Positions 1-9,330 are shown, numbered from the stretch's first letter. The stretch: 64,000 nt of DNA from Streptomyces longhuiensis (GCF_020616555.1 NZ_CP085173.1:6216001-6280000), one strand, 5' to 3'. Program-made: numbers and translations. Notes: generated by a model from the sequence alone, not told the origin.

Positions 1-1
1 G

Positions 2-1762
2 AAGACCCTCGACGTCGACCGCTACAAGGGCCAGGACACCGTCATCGGCCTGCGCGAGCTCAACCTCGCGGGCGTCGAGAAGCGGAACTGGATCAACGAC
101 CACTTCACCTACACGCACGGCTTCGGAGCGGTCGCGGCCAAGGGCACGCAGACCGACCCGGACTCCCCGGGCGCGCCCCTGTTCACCGAGTCGGGCCTGC
201 CCGCCGGCGGCACCCTGGGCTCGTACCAGCAGCGGATCTACTACGGCGAGAAGACGCGCCAGTACTCGATCGTCGGCGGGCCCCAGAAGGAGCTCGACTA
301 CGAGCAGGACGACGGCACCCAGAAGACCACGAGCTACAGCGGCAAGGGCGGCGTCGGACTCTCCAACCCGATCACCCGCGCCGCGTACGCGGTGTCCTTC
401 AGCGAGCCGCAGATCCTGTACTCGGGAGCCATCGGCGACGGCTCGAAGATCCTGTACAACCGCACGCCCAAGGAGCGCGTCGAGGCGGTCGCCCCCTGGC
501 TGACCATCGACGGCGACGCGTACCCGGCGATCGTCAAGGGCAAGATCCAGTGGGTCGTCGACGCGTACACGACGTCGAACGGATACCCGTACGCGTCCCG
601 TACGACGCTCGGTGACACGACGGCCGACTCCCTCAACGAGGGCGACAACCAGCGCGCGGTGGTGGCCCAGCAGAACCAGGTCAACTACATCCGCAACTCG
701 GTGAAGGCCACCGTCGACGCCTACGACGGCACGGTGAAGCTGTACACGTGGGACGACAAGGACCCGGTCCTCAAGACCTGGAAGAAGGCGTTCCCCAACA
801 CGGTCCAGCCCAAGAGCGCGATCCCGACGGAGCTCAAGGACCATCTGCGGTACCCGCAGGACATGTTCAAGGTGCAGCGCGAGCTGTTGTCCCTGTACCA
901 CGTCACGGACTCCGACCAGTTCTACAACGCGTCCGACGCGTGGCAGGTCCCGAACGACCCGACGAAGAAGGACAACAGCGCGGTCCCGCCGTACTACCTG
1001 TCCATGAAGATGCCGGGCCAGAGCGACCAGCAGTTCTCGCTGACGACGACGTTCACCCCGAGCGGGCGCCCCAACCTGCGCGCGTTCATGGCGGTCGACG
1101 CCGACGCCACCAGCAAGGACTACGGCACGATAAGACTGCTGCGGGTCACCGAGGACAAGGTCTACGGCCCGGAGCAGGTGCAGAACAAGCTCAACTCCCT
1201 GTCGTCCGTGGCGAACTTCGTCCGCGACATGAAGGGCGCCGACTCGACGGTCCTGTACGGCAATCTGCTGACGGTGCCACTCGACAAGGGCTTCCTGTAC
1301 GTCGAGCCGATCTACGCACAGGGGCGCAACGCGGAGTATCCGCTGCTGCGCAAGGTCGCGGTCTCCTACGGCGACAGAACCGGATTCGCCGACAACCTCG
1401 GGGACGCGCTGAACCAGGCGTTCGGTGTGGACGGCGCGCAGCCGGCCGAGCCGGAGAAGCCTGGCGGCGACACCACCAAGCCATCGGAGAACTCCACCGT
1501 CAAGGAAGCCCTCGCGGACGCGGAGAAGGCCTTCGAGGAGGGCCAGGCCGCCATGAAGAAGGGCGACCTGCACGCCTACGCCGACGCGCAGGACAAGCTG
1601 GAGGAGGCCCTCCAGCGCGCCGAGAAGGCGCAGTCCGCGGCCGACAAGGCGGCCGGCGACGGCAAGAGCGCAGACAAGTCCGCAGACAAGTCCGCAGACA
1701 AGTCCAGCGACAAGAGCGCTGATCAGAGCACCGACAAGAACAGTGGGGACTCGAGCAGCTGA
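2..1762 (+). CDS. UPF0182 family membrane protein, C-terminal part (5' end outside window)
   Basis: The frame is open from the left edge and ends in TGA at 1762, so about 586 residues of a larger protein are visible. Full-length UPF0182 (COG1615) proteins are about 950-1000 residues, with several N-terminal membrane helices outside this window and a large extracytoplasmic domain, which is what is seen here. The last ~110 residues are different: a Pro/Glu-rich linker, a predicted coiled coil rich in Ala, Glu and Lys, and a low-complexity tail of repeated S-A-D-K units. The molecular function is unknown. The ATG at 392 is internal and not the start. A tRNA gene follows 43 bp downstream on the same strand. 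Confidence 0.9.
   Translation, partial: KTLDVDRYKGQDTVIGLRELNLAGVEKRNWINDHFTYTHGFGAVAAKGTQTDPDSPGAPLFTESGLPAGGTLGSYQQRIYYGEKTRQYSIVGGPQKELDYEQDDGTQKTTSYSGKGGVGLSNPITRAAYAVSFSEPQILYSGAIGDGSKILYNRTPKERVEAVAPWLTIDGDAYPAIVKGKIQWVVDAYTTSNGYPYASRTTLGDTTADSLNEGDNQRAVVAQQNQVNYIRNSVKATVDAYDGTVKLYTWDDKDPVLKTWKKAFPNTVQPKSAIPTELKDHLRYPQDMFKVQRELLSLYHVTDSDQFYNASDAWQVPNDPTKKDNSAVPPYYLSMKMPGQSDQQFSLTTTFTPSGRPNLRAFMAVDADATSKDYGTIRLLRVTEDKVYGPEQVQNKLNSLSSVANFVRDMKGADSTVLYGNLLTVPLDKGFLYVEPIYAQGRNAEYPLLRKVAVSYGDRTGFADNLGDALNQAFGVDGAQPAEPEKPGGDTTKPSENSTVKEALADAEKAFEEGQAAMKKGDLHAYADAQDKLEEALQRAEKAQSAADKAAGDGKSADKSADKSADKSSDKSADQSTDKNSGDSSS
1667..1702 (+). repeat. 12-bp tandem repeat encoding (S-A-D-K)n tail
   Basis: Three consecutive 12-bp units (AGC/TCC-GCA-GAC-AAG) encode repeated Ser-Ala-Asp-Lys at the C terminus of the UPF0182 protein. 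Degenerate copies continue to about 1740. The unit is a multiple of three, so slippage would change tail length without a frameshift. Confidence 0.8.
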
Positions 1763-1805
1763 GCGAAGACCCACCTCGCGCCGTGGTACGGTTTGAACAC
1801 AACGG

Positions 1806-1879
1806 CGCGGGGTGGAGCAGCTCGGTAGCTCGCTGGGCTCATAACCCAGAGGTCGCAGGTTCAAATCCTGTCCCCGCTA
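1806..1879 (+). tRNA. tRNA-fMet (CAT), copy 1
   Basis: A complete cloverleaf is visible. The 5' acceptor strand CGCGGGG pairs with CCCCGC except for an unpaired position 1:72 (C opposite T), an initiator feature. The anticodon stem CTGGG/CCCAG has the three G-C pairs diagnostic of initiator tRNA, around loop CTCATAA with anticodon CAT. The T arm is GCAGG-TTCAAAT-CCTGT. CCA is not encoded. A second copy with the same 74 bases lies at 4093-4166. Confidence 0.97.
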
Positions 1880-1887
1880 CTGAAGAC

Positions 1888-1925
1888 GAAGGCCCGGATC
1901 CTGATCTCTCAGGATCCGGGCCTTC
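1888..1925 (+). terminator. Rho-independent-type hairpin after tRNA-fMet copy 1
   Basis: A perfect 17-bp inverted repeat (1888-1904 with 1909-1925) encloses a 4-nt loop, 8 bp after the tRNA. It lacks a long T run, as is usual for Streptomyces terminators. Confidence 0.9.
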
Positions 1926-2088
1926 GTCGTGTGCGCGGAACCGTCCGTACGTGCGAAGCGTGCCTCTCCCGGGGGTAGTTGGGGTTTTTGTGTTTCACTT
2001 ATCTCTCTGTGGGCATGTCGACAAAACGCTGTAGTGACCTCACTGGCTGCGGTATACCAGGTGTACCCAGGTTGCAGGTGGTGCGACG

Positions 2089-3954
2089 ATGGACGTTATG
2101 GGGGACAAGGCAACTCTGTTGGAGACAGGGCGGTTTGTGCAGCCGGCCGACCGGGAGGAACCCGGGGCGGCCGCCGAGGAAGCACGCCATCGGCCGGCCG
2201 CCGAGTCCGGCGACGTCGAGGCGATGAGTGTCCTCGGAGCCATGCTGCTGCGCCGCGGTGACCTCGACGGAGCCGAGCCCCAGCTGCGCGCTGCCACCGC
2301 CGCGGGCGACCGCGCCGCCGCCAACAACCTCGGTGTCCTGCTGCACCAGCGCGGATACGCGGACGAGGCCGCCGGCTGGTGGCGCATCGCCGCCGTCGCC
2401 GGATCCGCCCCCGCCGCGCACGCGCTCGGCCGCCACCACCGCGAGCGCGGCGACGAGCCGGCCGCCGAGTACTGGCTGCGGCAGTCCGCCGAACAGGGCC
2501 ACGCCCTCGGTGCGTACGCGCTCGCCGACCTCCTCGAACACCGCAGCGATGTCGGCGCCGAACGCTGGATGCGCGCCGCCGCCGAGCACGGCCACCGCGA
2601 GGCCGCCTACCGGCTCGCCCGCACCCTCGACCGGCGCGCCGCACAGGAGCGCCCCGAGGGAGCGCTCCGTGGTGCGCCCACGCCCGCCGACGACAGCGAC
2701 ACCCCCGGCGACGCGACCGCGACCGGCACCCGCAGGAAGCTGCCCACGGCCGCGGAGGCCGAGCAGTGGTACCGGCAGGCCGCCGCGCGCGGACACCGCC
2801 GGGCCGCCCTGCACCTCGGCGCGATCCTGGAGAAGCGCGGCGAGCTCAAGGAGGCCGGCCGCTGGTACCTGAACTCCGCGAAGGACGGCGAGCCCCGCGC
2901 CGCCTGCGCGCTCGGCTTCCTGCTGCGCGACGCCGGTGACGAGGAGAGTGCCGCGGTCTGGTGGCTGCGCGCCGCCCAGGAGGGCGACGGCAACGCGGCC
3001 AACGCGCTCGGCGCCCTGCACGCCCAGCGCGGCGAGACCCAGACCGCCGAGCGCTGGTACCGCGCGGCCATGGACGCGGGCGACATCAACGGCGCGTACA
3101 ACCTCGGCCTGCTCTGCGCCGAACAGGGCCGCACCGCGCAGGCCGACCAGTGGTACCGGCGTGCCGCGTACGCGGGCCACCGCGAGGCGGCGAACGCGCT
3201 GGCCGTGCTGCTCCTCCAGGGCGGCGACGCGGCGGGCGCCGAACCGTGGTTCTCCAAGGCCGCCGAGGCGGGAAGTGTGGACGCCGCCTTCAACCTCGGC
3301 ATCCTGTACGCCGGCCGGGACGACGAGGGCGCAGCCCTCCAGTGGTACGAGCGGGCCGCGGCGGGCGGGCACACCGAGGCCGCGCTCCAGGCCGGGATCG
3401 CCCGGCTGCGGGACGGCGACGAGCGGGACGCCGAGCGGCATCTGCGGTGCGCCGCCGGCGGGGGCAGCGCGGAGGGCGCGTACCGCCTGGCCACGGTGCT
3501 CGACGCGCGGCAGCCGCCGGTCGGGCCACCCGCGCTCGGCGAGTGCGTCAGTGAGCGCGCCGAGTGCGAGGAGTGGTACGAGCGGGCCGCCGAGCAGGGG
3601 CACCGGCGCGCGCAGGTGCGCGTCGGGATGCTGGCCGCGGCGCGGGGCGACATCGTCTGCGCGGCGCGCTGGTACCGCGAGGCCGCGGAGGCGGGCTCGC
3701 GCAACGGCGCGTTCAACCTCGGGCTGCTGCTCGCCCGGGAGGGGAGCGAGCCGGAGGCCGCGCTGTGGTGGACACGCGCGGCCGACGCCGGGCACGGGCG
3801 CGCGGCTCTGCGGCTCGCGCTGCTGTGCGCGCGCCGCGGTGACCTCGTCGAGGGGCAGCGGTGGGCGCACCGGGCCGTGGAGCTCGGTCCGGCCGAGGTG
3901 TCCGAGCGGGCCGGGCGGCTGCGAGACGCGCTGCGGTCGGAGCTGTCCGCGTAG
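2089..3954 (+). CDS. Sel1-like / TPR-like repeat protein
   Basis: A 621-residue soluble protein with no signal peptide or membrane segment. It is made almost entirely of about a dozen ~36-residue Sel1-type units with the pattern A-E-x-W-Y-R-x-A-A-x-x-G-H-x-x-A. A Pro/Asp/Thr-rich linker at about residues 185-221 splits the solenoid into two blocks. Such solenoids usually act as protein-protein interaction scaffolds; the partner is unknown. An ATG at 2098 (residue 4) is an alternative start; a GGTGG lies upstream of both. The gene sits alone between two identical initiator tRNA genes, each with its own terminator, which suggests an independent transcription unit. Its 5' region (about 1975-2060) is noticeably less GC-rich than the surroundings and probably holds the promoter. 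Confidence 0.88.
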   Translation: MDVMGDKATLLETGRFVQPADREEPGAAAEEARHRPAAESGDVEAMSVLGAMLLRRGDLDGAEPQLRAATAAGDRAAANNLGVLLHQRGYADEAAGWWRIAAVAGSAPAAHALGRHHRERGDEPAAEYWLRQSAEQGHALGAYALADLLEHRSDVGAERWMRAAAEHGHREAAYRLARTLDRRAAQERPEGALRGAPTPADDSDTPGDATATGTRRKLPTAAEAEQWYRQAAARGHRRAALHLGAILEKRGELKEAGRWYLNSAKDGEPRAACALGFLLRDAGDEESAAVWWLRAAQEGDGNAANALGALHAQRGETQTAERWYRAAMDAGDINGAYNLGLLCAEQGRTAQADQWYRRAAYAGHREAANALAVLLLQGGDAAGAEPWFSKAAEAGSVDAAFNLGILYAGRDDEGAALQWYERAAAGGHTEAALQAGIARLRDGDERDAERHLRCAAGGGSAEGAYRLATVLDARQPPVGPPALGECVSERAECEEWYERAAEQGHRRAQVRVGMLAAARGDIVCAARWYREAAEAGSRNGAFNLGLLLAREGSEPEAALWWTRAADAGHGRAALRLALLCARRGDLVEGQRWAHRAVELGPAEVSERAGRLRDALRSELSA

Positions 3955-3965
3955 CGGAGGCAGGT

Positions 3966-4007
3966 GAGGGGGCGGCGGGGGTCCGGACGGGCCCCCGCCG
4001 CCCCCTC
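3966..4007 (+). terminator. GC-rich hairpin after the Sel1 gene
   Basis: A 16-bp perfect inverted repeat (3966-3981 with 3992-4007) with a 10-nt loop starts 11 bp after the stop codon and is followed by a C/T-rich stretch ending in TTTT. Confidence 0.85.
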
Positions 4008-4092
4008 TTCCACCCCTTTTCACCCGCGCAGGCCAGGCGCCGGAAGGGATTTGCGCTGGTCGGGGGCGTTCGCGTAGAGTCGTGTTCACCGA

Positions 4093-4166
4093 CGCGGGGT
4101 GGAGCAGCTCGGTAGCTCGCTGGGCTCATAACCCAGAGGTCGCAGGTTCAAATCCTGTCCCCGCTA
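4093..4166 (+). tRNA. tRNA-fMet (CAT), copy 2
   Basis: Base-for-base identical to the copy at 1806-1879, with the same initiator features: unpaired 1:72, three G-C pairs in the anticodon stem, anticodon CAT. Identity continues about 9 bases into the 3' flank and then stops; the 5' flanks differ, so each copy probably has its own promoter. Confidence 0.97.
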
Positions 4167-4174
4167 CTGAAGGC

Positions 4175-4207
4175 CTGAGGCCCGGAACCATTGGTTCCGG
4201 GCCTCAG
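4175..4207 (+). terminator. Hairpin after tRNA-fMet copy 2
   Basis: A 16-bp inverted repeat (4175-4190 with 4192-4207), opened at its tip to form the loop, starts 9 bp after the tRNA. It may also serve the convergent ABC transporter operon that ends at 4242. Confidence 0.85.
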
Positions 4208-4241
4208 CTCTGTTTCCGGCCGGGTGCGCCCCCGGCCCGGC

Positions 4242-5378
4242 TCACGGCTTGTGGCCCACCGCCTCCCCGTACAGCGCCCGGTCCACGACCTTGTCCTCCG
4301 GCAGCGGGTCGCCCTTGGAGACGCCCGCCGCGCGGTACGCGGCCTGGAGCCGGTCCGTCGTGCCCGCCCTGATCTCCCAGTCCATCCGCAGGGACGGCGT
4401 GGACTCCAGTACGGCCTTGTCGGTCTTCAGGAGCCCGGCGAGGGCGGTGACGAACGCGGGGTCCTTCTTGTAGTCGCCCGCGAAGTACGTGTTGACCGTG
4501 CGGATGTACGCGCGAAGGAGCGCGACCCCGGCGTCCGGGTCCTCCTTGAGGAGCTTCGGGCCGAACAGGAGACCGCCGAGGGGCTCGCCGAGCGGCTGGC
4601 CGCCCAGGAACGCGTACCGCTTGTCGCCGTCGACCTTGCGCCACACCGGGTCGAGCAGCCAGGCCGAGTCGACCCCGCCGTTCTGGAGCGCGGTCAGGAC
4701 GTCGGCCGAGCCGAGCTGCTGGAACTGGATCTTGTCGAGGCCGCCGCCGTGCTTCTTCAGCGCCTTGTCCATGGGGTACGAGATGACCGAGCCCTTGCCG
4801 ATCATCGTGCCGAGCCTGCGTCCCGCCATCGGGACGTGGTCCGGGCTCTGCCCCTTCTTCAGGCGTACCCACATGCCGCTCTTGGACTTCGGGTCCGGGG
4901 AGAAGTTCCCGGCGACCCACTTGATGTCGAAGCCGCCGTCGATGCCGTTCATCACCGCGGCCTCGGGCGCCGCCCACTGTGCGTCGATGTCCCCCTTGGC
5001 CAGCAGCGGGAGCGCGTCCGGGGTCGGCAGGACCTTCAGGGTGACGTCGAGACCCTCCTTCTTGAACTCACCCTTCTGCAGGGCCAGTTCGAGCGGGGCC
5101 ACGTACTCGGCGCTCAGGGTGCCGGTCGCGATGGTGAGCTTGCGGGTCTTCGTGAGCTTCACGGGGGCCGGGGCGCCCTTGTCGCAGCGGGCGGGTGCGC
5201 GGTCGGCGGCCAGGTCCGACGGATCGGTCCAGCCGGTCGTCCCACAGCCCGCCACCGCCTTGATCGTGCGGGGCTTCGCGGCCGTGTCCGACGAGGAGTC
5301 GCTGTTTCCGCCGCAACCGGCCGCGGCGAGCAGGGCGCCGGTCGTGAGCAGGGTCGTACAGACGAGTCTGGTGCGCAT
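4242..5378 (-). CDS. ABC transporter substrate-binding lipoprotein (SsuA/TauA/NMT1-like)
   Basis: A 378-residue secreted lipoprotein. The ATG at 5378 follows a GGAG ribosome binding site and begins an Arg-rich n-region, a hydrophobic core and a lipobox L-A-A-A-G-C with Cys22. The mature part has the layout of the nitrate/sulfonate/bicarbonate/thiamine-precursor (NMT1, SsuA) solute-binding family: I-A-T-G near the start, then a segment that senses a small ligand. The substrate cannot be read from sequence; organic sulfonates are one possibility. It is the first gene of none: the operon runs ATPase, permease, binding protein, all leftward, with 31 bp between permease and this gene. Confidence 0.88.
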   Translation of the reverse strand: MRTRLVCTTLLTTGALLAAAGCGGNSDSSSDTAAKPRTIKAVAGCGTTGWTDPSDLAADRAPARCDKGAPAPVKLTKTRKLTIATGTLSAEYVAPLELALQKGEFKKEGLDVTLKVLPTPDALPLLAKGDIDAQWAAPEAAVMNGIDGGFDIKWVAGNFSPDPKSKSGMWVRLKKGQSPDHVPMAGRRLGTMIGKGSVISYPMDKALKKHGGGLDKIQFQQLGSADVLTALQNGGVDSAWLLDPVWRKVDGDKRYAFLGGQPLGEPLGGLLFGPKLLKEDPDAGVALLRAYIRTVNTYFAGDYKKDPAFVTALAGLLKTDKAVLESTPSLRMDWEIRAGTTDRLQAAYRAAGVSKGDPLPEDKVVDRALYGEAVGHKP

Positions 5379-5409
5379 GAATTCTCCGTACGGGAAGGGG
5401 CGGTGGAGG

Positions 5410-6273
5410 TCAGGACTGGCCGCGGCCGCGGTCGCGCGGCGCCCACGGGGTGAGCAGCCGGCCCGCGACGCGCACCAGTTCGGAGAAGACGACGCCGAGC
5501 ACGGCGACACAGACGATGCCGACGAACATCACGTCGTTCTGGAAGAGGGCGCGGGCATCGAAGATCAGGTGGCCGAGGCCGTTCGTGGCAGCGATCTGCT
5601 CGGAGGCGACGATCACGAGGACCGCGACGCCCGCGGCGATGCGGGCACCGACCAGGACCGCGGGCAGCGACGCGGGAAGCAGGACGTGCCGGAACATCTG
5701 CCACGGCGAGGCACCGAAGACCTGGCCGGCGTCCCGGTGGCCGGAGGGGACGGCGAGCACCGCCGCCATCGTCGAGATCCAGACGAAGAAGAAGACCGTC
5801 GTGGCGACGAGCGCGATCTGCGGGCCCTCGCCCAGGCCGAACATGTTCAGGAAGATCGGCAGCAGGGCCAGCTTCGGGACGACGTAGAGCGCGTCCAGCA
5901 TCGGTTCGAGGGCGGCGCGGACGACGGAGAGCGAGCCCATCAGGAGGCCGAGGGCGTATCCGGTGACGGTGCCGATCGCGTATCCGGCGAGCACGCGCTT
6001 GAGGGTGGCCCACACGTCCGGCCACAGGTCGCCGTCCGCGGCGCGGTGCCAGCCGTCGACGAGGATCGTGGACGGCGCCGGGTAGACGCGGTCGTCGATC
6101 CACGCCTGGGTGGCGGCGAGCTGCCACAGCAGGACCAGGACGAGAGGGACGGCGACGGCGAGCGAGAGTTCGAGGGCGCGGCGCCTGCGGTGGGTGCGGG
6201 CGGGGTGCAGCTCCTGTGGGCCCGGCCGTCTGACCAGGAGCGCCGTGTCTTCCTTCGGGGCGGTCGTCGTCAT
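5410..6273 (-). CDS. ABC transporter permease (SsuC-like)
   Basis: A 287-residue inner-membrane protein with about six hydrophobic helices and a binding-protein-dependent transport domain. The EAA-like loop that contacts the ATPase reads S-E-Q-I-A-A-T-N-G-L-G, close to the SsuC/TauC form. The ATG at 6273 overlaps the TGA of the upstream ATPase gene by four bases (ATGA), so the two are translationally coupled; the longer frame upstream is not needed. It forms an importer with the flanking ATPase and lipoprotein. Confidence 0.88.
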   Translation of the reverse strand: MTTTAPKEDTALLVRRPGPQELHPARTHRRRRALELSLAVAVPLVLVLLWQLAATQAWIDDRVYPAPSTILVDGWHRAADGDLWPDVWATLKRVLAGYAIGTVTGYALGLLMGSLSVVRAALEPMLDALYVVPKLALLPIFLNMFGLGEGPQIALVATTVFFFVWISTMAAVLAVPSGHRDAGQVFGASPWQMFRHVLLPASLPAVLVGARIAAGVAVLVIVASEQIAATNGLGHLIFDARALFQNDVMFVGIVCVAVLGVVFSELVRVAGRLLTPWAPRDRGRGQS

Positions 6274-7052
6274 GCCGGGACCACCTCGTCGCGCCGTACC
6301 TCGCCCCGCAGCAGATCCCACAACTCGCCCTTCAGCGCGGTGAATTCGGGCGTCGAGCGGATGTCGCCGGTGCGCGGCCGGGCGAACGGCGGGCGGCGCT
6401 CGGCGATGATGCGGCCGGGCCGGGCCGACATCACGAGGACGCGGTCGCCCAGCACGATCGCCTCTTCCAGGCTGTGCGTGATGAAGAGGGTGGTGGTGCG
6501 GGTGGTCTGGGTGAGGTCGAGGAGTTCGTCCTGGAGGATCGTGCGCAGCTGGGCGTCGAGGGCCGCGAACGGCTCGTCCATGAGGAGGATCTCGGGCTCC
6601 ACGGCGAGCGCGCGGGCGATGGCGACGCGTTGGCGCATGCCGCCGGACAGCGCGGACGGATAGGCGTCCGCGAAGTCGGCGAGTCCCATGCGGGCGAGCC
6701 AGTCGGTGGCGCGGGCGTCGGCCTCCCGGCGGGGGATCTTCTGGATGTCGAGGCCGAAGCGGACGTTGGCCAGGACCGTCTTCCAGTCGTAGATCCCGTA
6801 GTCCTGGAAGATCATCGCGGCCGGCCGGGCGCTGTCGGTGCGGATGGCCAGCTCGCCGGCGGTCGGGCGCAGCAGGCCGGCGGCGATGCGCAGGAGGGTG
6901 GACTTCCCGCAGCCGGAGGGGCCGACCACGCAGGTGAACTCGCCGGGGGCGATGGTGAGGTCGAGGGGGCCGAGGGCCGCCACGGTGCGGTGGCCTCGGC
7001 CGAAGGACCGGGTGAGTGTGCGGGCCTGGAGTTTGGGGTGCGGATCTCCCAC
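6270..7052 (-). CDS. ABC transporter ATP-binding protein (SsuB-like)
   Basis: A 260-residue ATPase of the nitrate/sulfonate/taurine class. Walker A G-P-S-G-C-G-K-S is at residues 44-51, followed by the signature L-S-G-G-M-R-Q-R, Walker B I-L-L-M-D-E-P, a D-loop and the switch His in I-T-H-S. I chose the GTG at 7052 because GGGAGGG lies 5 bases upstream; the frame continues upstream but without homology. It is the first gene of the three-gene uptake operon. Confidence 0.88.
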   Translation of the reverse strand: MGDPHPKLQARTLTRSFGRGHRTVAALGPLDLTIAPGEFTCVVGPSGCGKSTLLRIAAGLLRPTAGELAIRTDSARPAAMIFQDYGIYDWKTVLANVRFGLDIQKIPRREADARATDWLARMGLADFADAYPSALSGGMRQRVAIARALAVEPEILLMDEPFAALDAQLRTILQDELLDLTQTTRTTTLFITHSLEEAIVLGDRVLVMSARPGRIIAERRPPFARPRTGDIRSTPEFTALKGELWDLLRGEVRRDEVVPA

Positions 7053-7097
7053 GGTTTCCCTCCCGGGGTGCGGTGGAGGTGGGCGCCGCCGACGATA

Positions 7098-7110
7098 TGA
7101 CGGGTCGTCA
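7098..7110. promoter_or_regulatory. 13-bp palindrome upstream of the SsuBCA-like operon
   Basis: TGACGGGTCGTCA is an inverted repeat (TGACG/CGTCA) 46 bp upstream of the ATPase start, in the only likely promoter region of the operon. It is a candidate repressor site. The binding protein is unknown. Confidence 0.4.
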
Positions 7111-7197
7111 GATTGGGGAAGGGGGCGGGTTGTTGAGATACGTACCAAAGGGGTGTGCAAGGGGGGCAAGTGAAGGGGGGAGCGAAGAGGGGTAAGT

Positions 7198-7233
7198 GAA
7201 GAGGGCCCGCACCGTTCGGTGCGGGCCCTCTTC
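7198..7233 (-). terminator. Hairpin after the catR-like gene
   Basis: A perfect 17-bp inverted repeat (7198-7214 with 7217-7233) lies 16 bp past the stop of the Fur-family gene and separates it from the downstream ABC operon on the same strand. Confidence 0.88.
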
Positions 7234-7249
7234 GGGGAAGTCGTGTGTG

Positions 7250-7666
7250 CTACGCCGCCGCGCAGTTCGGGCAGACGCCCCGGTACGTCACCTCGACGTC
7301 CGAGACCGTGAAGCCGAAGCGCTCGGAGTCGGGGAGGTCGGTGAGCGGGTTGCCGTTCGGGTGGACGTCCCGGATCGCGCCGCACCGGGCGCAGACCAGG
7401 TGCTGGTGCGGGCGGTGCGCGTTCGGGTCGTAGCGCTTGGCGCGCTTGTCCGTGGCGACCTCGATGACCTCACCGAGGGAGACCATCTCGCCGAGCGTGT
7501 TGTAGACCGTCGCCCGGGAGATCTCGGGGAGCTTGGCGACGGCGCGCGCGTGCACCTCGTCGGCCGTCAGGTGTACGTGGTCCCCGTCGAGGACCTCGGC
7601 CACGACGCGCCGCTGTGCGGTCATACGCCAGCCGCGTCCGCGCAGTCGTTCCAACAGGTCACTCAT
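7250..7666 (-). CDS. catR: Fur-family peroxide-responsive repressor, CatR-like
   Basis: A 138-residue Fur/PerR protein: winged helix in the N-terminal half ([10 protein letters not shown] recognition helix, about residues 49-58), then the dimerisation domain. Structural zinc is bound by C92-x-x-C95 and C132-x-x-C135. A His-rich segment (H84, H87, H89) lies just before the first pair, where regulatory metal ligands sit. It is divergent from the catalase gene. In Streptomyces the 138-residue CatR represses the neighbouring major catalase until peroxide oxidises it; that role is inferred from family, size and neighbour. Whether it senses by iron or by cysteine oxidation cannot be told here. Confidence 0.88.
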   Translation of the reverse strand: MSDLLERLRGRGWRMTAQRRVVAEVLDGDHVHLTADEVHARAVAKLPEISRATVYNTLGEMVSLGEVIEVATDKRAKRYDPNAHRPHQHLVCARCGAIRDVHPNGNPLTDLPDSERFGFTVSDVEVTYRGVCPNCAAA

Positions 7667-7727
7667 GAGGGCCAGCCTAACAGGCGGAGGGACCAGGTCC
7701 CGAACGGGTGTGACTTTGGAAGCTCAC

Positions 7728-7755
7728 TTGACTTAGACATTGTCCATTGTAGGAT
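7728..7755 (+). promoter_or_regulatory. Catalase promoter with probable CatR operator
   Basis: TTGACT (7728-7733) and TAGGAT (7750-7755), 16 bp apart, form a good vegetative promoter. The spacer contains ACATTGTCCATTGTA, an AT-rich imperfect repeat of CATTGT unlike the GC-rich surroundings, as expected for a Fur-type operator. Position and divergent arrangement suggest CatR control. Confidence 0.6.
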
Positions 7756-7855
7756 CGGAAACGGCTTTGGCCAAGGGACAGGACTTGCAGCAGATGAGGG
7801 CGCGGCAACAGCCGCTCCAGTGGAGCCGGTGCTCGCACCGGGGCAGGAGGCGCAC

Positions 7856-9310
7856 GTGACGTCGCAGGGACCGCTCACCACGGAGGCCGGCGCGCCGGTC
7901 GCCGACAATCAGAACAGCGAGACCGCGGGCGTCGGCGGGCCTGTACTGGTCCAGGACCAGGCGCTGCTCGAGAAGCTCGCGCACTTCAACCGCGAGCGCA
8001 TCCCGGAGCGCATCGTGCACGCCCGCGGCGCCGGTGCGTACGGCACGTTCACGCTGACCCGGGACGTCTCGCAGTGGACGCGGGCCGCGTTCCTCTCCGA
8101 GGTCGGCAAGCAGACCGAGACGTTCCTGCGGTTCTCCACCGTCGCCGGCAGCCTCGGCTCCGCGGACGCCGTGCGTGACCCCCGCGGCTTCGCGCTGAAG
8201 TTCTACACCGAGGAGGGGAACTACGACCTCGTCGGCAACAACACCCCGGTGTTCTTCATCAAGGACGCCATCAAGTTCCCCGACTTCATCCACACGCAGA
8301 AGCGCGACCCCTACACGGGCTCGCAGGAGGCCGACAACGTGTGGGACTTCTGGGGCCTGAGCCCCGAGTCGACGCACCAGGTCACCTGGCTCTTCGGCGA
8401 CCGCGGCATCCCGGCGACGCTGCGCCACATGAACGGGTACGGCTCGCACACGTATCAGTGGAACAACGAGGCCGGCGAGGTCTTCTGGGTCAAGTACCAC
8501 TTCAAGACCGACCAGGGGATCAAGAACCTCACCGCCGGCGAGGCCGCGAAGCTCGCCGGGGAGGACCCGGACTCGCATCAGCGCGACCTGCGCGAGGCCA
8601 TCGAGCGCGGCGAGTTCCCGTCCTGGACCGTGCAGGTGCAGATCATGCCGGCGGCCGACGCGGCGAACTACCGCTTCAACCCGTTCGACCTCACCAAGGT
8701 CTGGCCGCACGAGGACTACCCGGCGATCGAGATCGGCAAGCTGGAGCTCAACCGCAACCCGGAGAACATCTTCGCCGAGGTCGAGCAGTCCATCTTCAGT
8801 CCCGCGCACTTCGTGCCGGGCATCGGCCCCTCGCCCGACAAGATGCTCCAGGGCCGGCTCTTCGCGTACGGCGACGCGCACCGCTACCGCGTCGGCATCA
8901 ACGCCGACCACCTGCCGGTGAACCGCCCGCACGCCACCGAGGCGCGCACCAACTCCCGTGACGGCTTCCTGTACGACGGGCGCCACAAGGGCGCGAAGAA
9001 CTACGAGCCGAACTCCTTCGGCGGCCCGTTCCAGACGGACCGGCCGCTGTGGGTGTCGACGCCGGTCACCGGCGGCACCGGCAACCACGAGGCTCCCTCG
9101 CACGTCGAGGACGACGACTTCGTGCAGGCGGGCAACCTCTACCGCCTGATGTCCGAGGACGAGAAGGCCCGTCTGATCGAGAACCTCGCGGGCAACATCG
9201 CGGGCGTCTCCCGCGACGACATCGCCGAGCGCGCGATCGGCAACTTCCGCCAGGCGGACGGTGACTTCGGCAAGCGCCTCGAGGCCGCGGTCCAGGCCCT
9301 TCGCGGCTGA
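7856..9310 (+). CDS. katA: Monofunctional haem catalase (clade 3 type)
   Basis: A 484-residue cytoplasmic enzyme that dismutates hydrogen peroxide. The GTG at 7856 follows a perfect AGGAGG (7845-7850). Catalytic residues are visible: His55 in V-H-A-R-G, Asn128 in G-N-N-T-P-V-F-F, and the proximal haem ligand Tyr338 in [11 protein letters not shown]. The size fits small-subunit, NADPH-binding clade 3 catalases. It is divergent from the catR-like repressor, with a promoter at 7728-7755, and is followed by a hairpin at 9331. The gene is called catA in S. coelicolor literature. Confidence 0.95.
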   Translation: MTSQGPLTTEAGAPVADNQNSETAGVGGPVLVQDQALLEKLAHFNRERIPERIVHARGAGAYGTFTLTRDVSQWTRAAFLSEVGKQTETFLRFSTVAGSLGSADAVRDPRGFALKFYTEEGNYDLVGNNTPVFFIKDAIKFPDFIHTQKRDPYTGSQEADNVWDFWGLSPESTHQVTWLFGDRGIPATLRHMNGYGSHTYQWNNEAGEVFWVKYHFKTDQGIKNLTAGEAAKLAGEDPDSHQRDLREAIERGEFPSWTVQVQIMPAADAANYRFNPFDLTKVWPHEDYPAIEIGKLELNRNPENIFAEVEQSIFSPAHFVPGIGPSPDKMLQGRLFAYGDAHRYRVGINADHLPVNRPHATEARTNSRDGFLYDGRHKGAKNYEPNSFGGPFQTDRPLWVSTPVTGGTGNHEAPSHVEDDDFVQAGNLYRLMSEDEKARLIENLAGNIAGVSRDDIAERAIGNFRQADGDFGKRLEAAVQALRG

Positions 9311-9330
9311 CCGGGACGCTTGACGCAGGC

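Noticed and set aside
1667..1740. CRISPR-like spacing in the SADK repeat
   Set aside because: Units are contiguous, 12 bp long, without spacers and inside a coding frame.
1999..4089. 696-codon open frame antisense to the Sel1 gene
   Set aside because: Low-complexity Gly/Leu/Val/Arg composition without a ribosome binding site, opposite a clear repeat protein, crossing a tRNA-proximal region.
1806..4166. Initiator tRNA pair as attachment sites of an integrated element
   Set aside because: No integrase, excisionase or phage-like gene lies between them, and identity covers the tRNA itself rather than a 3' att-type segment.
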